From: Catonia carolina
Lineage: Eukaryota > Arthropoda > Insecta > Hemiptera > Achilidae
Assembly (NCBI GenBank): GCA_035578175.1
Contig: JAQMRL010000003.1
Location: 90,684,469-90,748,468, forward strand
DNA length: 64,000 nucleotides
Direction: 5' to 3'
Shown here: positions 56,901-64,000 of the stretch, piece by piece
Layout of the letters: the number at the start of each line of letters is the position of its first letter
Numbering within the stretch: position 1 is the first letter of the stretch
The notes under the pieces: model-generated
Told to the model about the DNA's origin: nothing
The model's database searches: none
The model's input: the letters and a program-made list of their open reading frames with translations, nothing else
Position numbers and translations under genes: made by a program

Positions 56901-57729
56901 GTCTGTAAATAAAGGGATGAATGAGTTAATTTATTTTGTAGGTAATGTAATTAAGAGTCTGTGACCAAGTGTGTAGTAAAATATTTTAAACGCTAATAAA
57001 ATTAATTTATTATGTTCTTAGTTTGTCAACTTAAAATGTTATTTCACCAGAGATTTAATAATCCGATTACATTGTTTATCATTTACTTTATAGCTAACAA
57101 ACACAAAATACAGCGAATCAATCAAGAAAGCTTTAATAAGATAAGTTAGCAGCGTAATACGAAGTAGAAGTAAACAAAAGTAAATAAACTGAACTTAACA
57201 CAGACAGAGAAGTGGTAAATTTCAATCTATAAAGGTGGTCGGGAGAACACCCCTTATAACTCAATACCGTAAGGAAACTCAATCATGCACGGTATCCTCA
57301 GAAAAGTAGATTATCCACGGATGCTTGGTGTGGAGACGACGATCAAGATACAAGACTGGAAGTAGGAGACACCTCTGGTTGCTTGCATGCAGTCACAAAT
57401 CAAATTCAAACCCCTTGCTAAATTATCTTACAACTACTTAATAAGATTTATAGCAAAAATTTCTTGTTATGAAATTACTATTTTTACTCAGAATGAAAAA
57501 TAATCTAATAAAAATATCTGTCAATAAAAGTACGAGAGTTTACAGTAGCTGTAGTAGTAACCCACTTCTTTCGACGCTATTTTGCCCATAACATAAAGAA
57601 AACTGAAGATTGCATCTACTTGTAAAAATTATTTAATTTTTTTAAAAAATAGGCGCACTTTCAACGTAAATGCTCATAGCCACATAGGACAACATAAGTT
57701 CATTAAAGAAGAAACATCTTATTTTTGTT
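53976..57729. other. Unannotated A+T-rich stretch
   Basis: Almost 3.8 kb without a recognised element. AACCAATCAG occurs twice (54501 and 54543). Short frames at 55.6 and 56.4 kb are low complexity. Confidence 0.4.
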
Positions 57730-58150
57730 GTATTGGAATACTTTCCCTGATGTTTCTTTCCTTGATTTCTCTCCAGTATTCCTTCAATTTTGTTGATTTT
57801 TTCTGGCGTTCTTGGTTGGATTACACGATTTACTGTCGTAAGGTCGGTGTTTTCTGTTCAAGTTTTGTGTTGTTCAGTTTGTGGTAATTTCCGGATTTTC
57901 TTTTCAGGTCTTCAAGTGAGATTTAGATTTAGTTGATGTCCTGTTTAATTTCTTTGATCCAATGTGGTTGAGAGTTTCTGTTTAGGGAAAAGTTGATGAT
58001 TTGTTTGGAGATTCTGGCGGAGTCAATCCTCAAGAGATATCCAAAGAAAGGAACCCTGTTTTCCTCATCTGGTCTGCTAGAGGTTCTGAATTTCTATAGA
58101 CATCTTCGTTTGGGACGGGTTTTCAGATCACGACAGAGAAACATTACTTG
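57730..58150 (-). pseudogene. Non-LTR RT C-terminal fragment, decayed
   Basis: The minus strand from about 58090 reads RPDEENRVPFFGYLLRID, ARISKQIINFSLNR, PHWIKEIKQDIN, ISLEDLKRKSG and, after a shift, RQKKSTKLKEYWREIKERN. The order (F-F-G-x-L-x-R-x-D, I-x-x-x-I, W-I-K-E-I-x-x-D, charged K-E-Y-W tail) is the same as in the fragment at 2.7-3.2 kb. Several stops and a frameshift show decay. Confidence 0.7.
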
Positions 58151-58377
58151 TTCAGGCATTTTATGCTGATCAAAATAATGGTTAATTTACAGTACTAAAA
58201 TTAATCATATCTGTCATGGAAAATATAAACAAAATAGAATTTTTGAAAATTTCTAAAAACATTTCTACAAATGTAAATGTTTAGATTACCTTAAATAAGT
58301 AATCTATTCTATACCTGTAAAGTTAATTACCTACTCATATTTTTTTAATATAAATATGACAAGTCTAATTATACGAG

Positions 58378-58470
58378 ACTAGAGAAACTAGACTTAAGTC
58401 TAATACTGAACTTAAGTCTACTTTTGAACCACTATACTGAACTAGATTCAAGTCTAGTTACTCTAGCCTA
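58378..58470. repeat. Cluster of AGTCTA / TAGACT motifs
   Basis: AGTCTA and its complement occur about six times in some 80 bp, including the palindrome AGACTTAAGTCT and the pair CTAGATTCAAGTCTAG. Confidence 0.7.
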
Positions 58471-58689
58471 CTATAAATATAACTTTCCGGCCCAATTAAA
58501 CCCGGCCACCAGTTTCAAATCAACTCTCCACCATGGTTGCGGACTTCTTGTAACTATTCTTCCTAGTTACGGTCTTTACTGTTAAATCTCTTTGCTCCGT
58601 CCTTCTGCCGCAAACATTATTTGTTCCATTGCCATTTTAGTGATGGCACGTACTGTATTACCCTACTATTTAATTTACTGTTAAACATC

Positions 58690-58830
58690 CTCATAAATTC
58701 AAGTAATATATACCCAAAAATTTAAAACCTTTACTAGGATTTGAACCACGGAACCTTTGTTTCAAAACTCAGCTGTTAAAAGGATGACTCGTGACGGAGA
58801 CTTTACCACTAGACCAACCCACTAGGGAAA
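58690..58830 (-). repeat. tRNA-derived SINE, second head type
   Basis: The minus strand carries GGTTGGTCTAGTGGTAAAG (A box, 58806-58816 core) and GGTTCAAATCC (B box, 58738-58748). The head has an insertion-like spacing of about 55 bp between the boxes. It continues into an A+T-rich tail. Confidence 0.65.
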
Positions 58831-59469
58831 TAATACATTTACTGCATATTTAATTTTGATAACGTATGCATATTGTGTAAATAAACAAATTGACACTAAT
58901 TTTATTGCCGGTGATTTCTCGCGTAATTTGACTATTGTTAAAGTTGTTTTCGTTAGACGACTGTAATATAATATAGTACGTGAGGAACGTTCATTTAAAT
59001 TTCTGAAATGTTTATTTTATGTCCATAATATAAATTTACGAAATGTTTGTTTAATGTTCTTATTAATGAACATTATTCATTTTATTACTCTATTAACAAC
59101 ATAAATTTTCCGTTTACAATATGTGTTGTAAGTTTACTGATAATAAATTTAAAGGATTTTAATGTAGTTTTATAAATTAATTTGTTGATTTAATGTTGTA
59201 ATAAGATACTTAGTTATTAAGTTTGTGCAGATTTAGGGTTGTTTGTACCGACATTTTCATCGATACATTTTATGTATCGAGTTTAAAGTTCGAAATAATT
59301 ATTAGGTTAATAATTTAAAAATTAAGGGTACCAGTAAATTCAAATATCTAAGATTTATTTTACTCAGAATGTTACATTCAAGCTTGATATTATTAACTAA
59401 TTGGGAGAACCAACAACAACCATTATACAAACTGTATCTACTAATATACCGTGGACCAGAGGGTGATGA
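58831..59469. other. Unannotated A+T-rich stretch
   Basis: Nothing recognised. Confidence 0.35.
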
Positions 59470-59780
59470 ACTTGGAAGTATTGTTAGAATCAACAGAAAC
59501 GTGGAACTTGTAAACACAATTAAATATCGAAAACTGTCATACTTCGGCTATATTATGAGAAATGAAAAAAAAATACATCTTGCTTCAGCAAATTCTTCAG
59601 GGTATATCGCAGCACGGAGAGCACCAGGACGAAGAAGAATATTCTGGCTGGCAAACCATAGGACTTGTTTTGACTAGAGTTGGCAGAACTGTTCATAATT
59701 TCAACGAATAAAGTGCAGACAGCGCTGATGATTGTCAATATTCAAAATCGGATTGGCACCTAAAGAAGACGATCCATTAA
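59470..59780 (+). pseudogene. Non-LTR RT tail, 'ANL..GT' family
   Basis: The plus strand reads VRINRNVELVNTIKYRKLSY, FGYIMRNEKK, and in another frame LLQQILQGISQHGERQDEEE, then VGRTVHNFNE and, near 59735, IVNIQNRIGT before the stop. This follows the same plan as the copies at 28.07, 32.64, 34.5 and 43.4 kb (x-I-K-x-R-K-L-S-Y-F-G-H-x-M-R-x, then G-R-R-R, then A-N-I-x-N-R-x-G-T). Two frameshifts break it. Confidence 0.7.
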
Positions 59781-60950
59781 TATTATATAAGCAAATAAAT
59801 ATCATGTCTAAAAAAATTATATATATATAACTTCAAAGGACAAGACAGTATAACTTATCCTTCTAGAGTATGAGTTATAAATAAGAGAAACAGAAATAAA
59901 GTTATTGCAACAGAAGTAAGTACTGGCATAGATGCTGTGGTTTGACCAAATTAAATAAGTTAGCAAATGTGGAAGTTAGAAGAAGGATGCAAATGCAAGA
60001 TAATGTAAGGTCAATATCATGTAAATGCAAGATATATAACTCATAGATGAAAAATGGTTTTGCTGTGTACGGACATGTCAAAACAGTTTCGAATGGTTTG
60101 TAAGATAACGGAATAGAAGTCAAAGAAGAAAAGAAAGAAGGACAGACCGCAATGATCGTGGAGTGATGGGGTGAACAAAGTTACGTAGAAGAGAGGTTTG
60201 GGTGATGGGAATTGGAAAGATAGGAGTGAATAGAGGATTATGGTTAAATGAAAGTATGCAGAAATAACTGTAGGTGACTTGTAAAATAAATTTAAAATAA
60301 TTTAGCACAATCAAAATATCACCTTGATACATAAGCAAACGTAGTTAATACACCAATATTTACACATAACTACAATTCAATAAGAAATCAACTCATTCAG
60401 TACAACATACTAAAAAAGACTCGAATCGTGTAAAACTTTTCTAGCCAACTCACTCTTAAAATATTCAAACGACACTTGCTGATTGAAATGAAACTATCCT
60501 AAAGGTTTATTTTAAAGTGGCAAGGCCACACTTGAAGTAAATTCACTAAGTTCCTCTATTGGAGGGTTTTCTTTGATCACGACAAGTAAAAAGGGAACTC
60601 ATCTACTTAATATTCTAGATAAGCACAGATTGAAAGTTCTGCTTAAATGAAAAGAATGTATAAATATCGTTTTAAAAGTTTTAAATAACGCTGACATACA
60701 GTTTCATATTTTAGTAACTGTTTATTGTAACTAAAATATTTCGACTCATGGGTAAATTCAAGTAAAAGATTAGACAGATATCCATTCAAAGATGAGATAA
60801 ACTGGTAAGATTATACAAGTATGTGTTAAGAGAATTCATCAATTATGGCATTGTACTATGAATAGGATTTAAGGATAGGTACTGATTTCAGAAACACACG
60901 GTAATAGTTGTTAAGGGTTAAGGTCTCTTAATTCCTTTTTAGTTTCTCAT
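59781..60950. other. Unannotated A+T-rich stretch
   Basis: A short TATATA run near 59820; otherwise nothing recognised. Confidence 0.35.
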
Positions 60951-61912
60951 GCCTATATGAATATATAGAAAGGAAAGTATTGTTTGCATGTCGTTTTTTC
61001 GAAATCGAGTTTTTACCGGATCTACACGTTTTCAGACCCCCTGAACCCAAAAACATGTTTTTTTTAGAGATTGGTCTGTGTGTGTCTCTGTGTGTGTCTC
61101 TGTGTGTGTGCGTGTGTCTAAAAAGAATATCTCAAGAACGGAACATCGTACTAACTTGAAACTTGAAACTTAAGGTAGACTCTACTACCGAACCCGACAC
61201 GAACATTTTCATCAAAATCGGTCAACCGGAAGTAGTAGTTTATTCGTGTAATTTTTCACTTTTTTGAGATTTTCTCAAAAAACGGGTCCTACGATTTTTT
61301 TTTTAAACGCCTTATTTACTAAATTGTTTATGGTCTACAAGATAGGGTAGGTGCCATGTCTGCTGAATTTCTTAGGGAGGTTGTTTTTGCGTAAAAAAAT
61401 TGTTTATTTAAGATTGCGACTTTAATAGCCTATGCATTTTAGCGCAAAAACGTATATAATAGAAGCTGTCAAGAATTTAAAATCCTACAACTTTTAGTTA
61501 AAACATTTATTTGTATAACACTTCGTTTCGTTTAGCGGTAATAGCAATTTTCGGTTTTTTTCACAAAAACGAGTGAAAATCGATTTTTTTTTAAGATTTC
61601 AGCCTTAATATGCATTTTACGACAAGAGTGTTTAATCAAGTTTATACGAAATTGAAAGATCTAAAACTTTTATTTAAAAAACTTTTTACTGCAGAGCCTA
61701 GTTTAGCGTGAAGGAGTGATGTTTCGTATTTTTAAAGCCAAACTGAGGTTAATTTTCATTTTGCGTCTTTCACTTATGATTAAAATTAGGTTATGTTTAT
61801 TGAGGTTAGTTTTTTTGTTTATTTCTAAAGTTTTATTACTAATGTTAGATTATATTGTTAATTATTTGCATTGGCAAGAGAAAGTTGTGTGAGTGTTTCA
61901 CACCAGATTTTT
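60951..61912 (+). mobile_element. RepB repeat, copy 5, complete
   Basis: The 962-bp copy starts AGTTTCTCATGCC (60951-60963, 11 of 13 against the family) and ends with GGCAAGAGAAAGT (61873-61885) plus the shared 27-bp terminus to 61912. A mixed TG/TC microsatellite lies at about 61076-61117. Both internal units are present. At the end GTGTGA-GTGTT-TCACAC (61887-61903) is a perfect 6-bp hairpin nine bases before the terminus. Confidence 0.88.
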
Positions 61913-61994
61913 GTGATAAAGAGGAATAACTCTATGTATTTGTCCACTGTTGTAGTATCCTCAGTACCGTAATATAAGAACGAACAAAATTCAT

Positions 61995-62181
61995 ACGCCG
62001 GTTGCATTGGTGTAGGTGGTAACGTGCAAGCCTCTCATCATGCGGTCTTGGGTTCGAATCCCACTCAGGGACGGCATATTCTCATACATTACAAAAAAAT
62101 CATTTCATCCTTTACAGCAACAACTTAATGTCTTTGATAATGACCACTGTAGTTAATGCGCCGTTACATAAAAAAAAAAAT
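61995..62181 (+). repeat. tRNA-derived SINE, tail type 3, with A-tail
   Basis: A well-kept head with GTAGGTGGTAACGTGCAAG (A-box region) and GGTTCGAATCC (62051-62061), then CTCAGGGACGGCATATTC. The tail differs from types 1 and 2 (block TGATAATGACCACTGTAG) and ends in about 11 A at 62169-62180. Confidence 0.75.
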
Positions 62182-64000
62182 AATCTATTACTATTATGCC
62201 TTACTTTTACTAAAAACACCAGAAAAAGATGAGTATCGTCATCTAAATGAAGATATTTAATAATTCTCGCAAAGACTATCTACTTTGGTATTCTTCGGAA
62301 TCTTAAAGAGAAGTGTGCAATATATTTTATCACCAGAAAAATATTCCATTATAAGAAAAATTAGGAAAGTAACGACAATTTATTTGAGAATGGTGAAAAG
62401 CTTTTGTACAATTACTATTGAAATTAAGTAGATATCTATATCAAAAATTTTAAATTACGACTTTACAAACTCTAGATCTCCAGAAGCCCTTTATGATGCA
62501 GAAAATAAACAAAATATTTCAGAGAATGAACAGGATAAAATGGGGAAAAAATGTAAGAAAAATTTATTCTGAGGTATGAAAATGGAGTATACATTATTAA
62601 GAAAGTCAGATAAAATTTGTAAATATTGGGAACAAAATAGAACATACAAACCTAACAAGAAAACGAACGTTAAAAATTTATTAAAATATCTATAGAATGA
62701 ATAGGAACATATTAATAAAAATTTCTACAGAAATGAAAAACAAAAACGAACTGATAAAAAAAAAATTGAAAAGGATTTGTACGTTTTTGGAAAGAAATTG
62801 ATAAATTGATTTTCACAGAAAAAAGGAAACAAAATACAAATTCCGAAAATTATCAGAAAAAAAACAATAGGGTCATTGAATGAAGCAGTTGTGGAAAAAA
62901 TCTTAACTATGTAAACGTGATTCCTAGTGGTCATACCGAAAAAAATTGAAAATTAAGCAAGCATTAAATGTAATCTATTCATAAGGCAGTTATTTATTTC
63001 TTGACTGATACTAGTTAAGTTAGGTAATGTAATGTTTGGATTTGTTTTGATAATGTATTGATTTATTTAAGTTTAAAAATAAACAATATTATATTTTAAG
63101 TAAAAGGATTTTGTAAAATAATTGTGAAAAAATTTACTTATCTAATATACGTATACATTTTTTAGTGCGCTTTACTGGATTCGAATGTATTAAAACGTAA
63201 AACAATTGTCTACGCTTAAACTGTGGAAATTGCAATTATATTTAATGAAATGTACGCAGTATTATGATAATAAATTGTACTGAATCGTTAAACTAAATAC
63301 AAAGCCAATTAAAACGTTTTAATAATCAAATAAAATTAATTGGCTTAAAAGCTAACAGTTGGTAATCGACTGTACTTTAAAAATTAAACAACAATTTGGT
63401 CAATAGAAACTATTTATAACAATTTAACGGTAATATCTCAATTAAATAAAATATTATATCACAATAAATTTTAAGAAGATCTAGTAAATAACATAAGATA
63501 AAAGTGGACTTTCCAATTTCACAAGATTTTATACAACAAGAAGAAATTCTCTAAAGAATTATCAATAGAAAACGTCTGTAATTAACTATTAGAAAATCCG
63601 ACAATACGACGAGGTAGAAATTAAATATCATTGAATTAAGCTTTCCTGAGTTAGAATAAAGTAAATAAATTTGTAAAAGTAAAGTTCTTAGTTTTCTATT
63701 TTTAAAGTAGATAACAGTTTTATTTTATAAAGTTGAGGTAGAATTTACAAAAGTAAAACATCAGTAAATCAATATTAGCTAAATGTACGAGATGTAGAAA
63801 CAATAAATTTTTTTCCAACAGTTCAATCATTGAAATCTGGACAGACTATTGACAATAAGTGAACCAGCGTTAAATAAATACAATATAAATAACAACTACA
63901 GTTTTGAATAAATTACAGTACATTAACATGTAAGCGTAAAATTGTAGAAAATTAAATTTATAGGTAATAAAGAAATCTTTAGACGCTGGTAACGCATACA
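62182..64000. other. Unannotated A+T-rich stretch
   Basis: Nothing recognised to the end of the window. Confidence 0.4.

Overview
The window is A+T-rich eukaryotic DNA, roughly 70% A+T by eye, with almost no open reading frame above 100 codons. The mobile elements it carries point to an insect: a jockey-type non-LTR retrotransposon, mariner and DUF4817-type Tc1-like transposases, piggyBac-like TTAA elements and tRNA-headed SINEs. A hemipteran is possible, but the sequence does not prove an order. I find no host protein-coding gene, no functional tRNA or rRNA gene, no CRISPR array and nothing bacterial. Most short ORFs are accidental.

Left part (1-12 kb): a truncated copy of an unusual repeat called RepB here (about 645-1160), two decayed reverse-transcriptase (RT) tails (2.2 kb and 2.7-3.2 kb), a 114-bp tandem duplication (5.1 kb), and the best-preserved element of the window. 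That element is a jockey retrotransposon on the minus strand at 6915-11576, with a poly(A) tail and a matched 10-12 bp target-site duplication. Its ORF2 (endonuclease plus RT, 893 aa) is intact. Its ORF1 (zinc-knuckle protein) is broken by one in-frame stop, 84 codons before a TAATG stop/start overlap with ORF2. A second jockey fragment lies 130 bp away.

Middle (12-45 kb): four further RepB stretches occur in the window after the first, three of them here (13.6, 16.9 and 21.2 kb). RepB has a 13-bp inverted repeat near its ends, an internal TG microsatellite and a terminal hairpin, an architecture like non-autonomous Helentrons. Also present are a 779-bp Tc1-like element with about 200-bp inverted repeats and a TA duplication, a dead mariner, jockey fragments at 19.9, 26.0, 29.2 and 33.5 kb, at least five other families of non-LTR RT tails, three copies of a 400-bp repeat (RepC; one interrupted by a 646-bp insertion), and SINEs.

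Right part (42-64 kb): two piggyBac-like elements flanked by TTAA (44.1 and 48.8 kb) and a possible third (42.7 kb), more RT tails, another RepB copy (61 kb), SINEs and long stretches with nothing recognisable.

The elements do not form a pathway. The region is an intergenic or intronic transposon graveyard with nested insertions. The only product that looks potentially functional is the jockey ORF2. I did not find a convincing new gene system; the most original signal is the RepB family.
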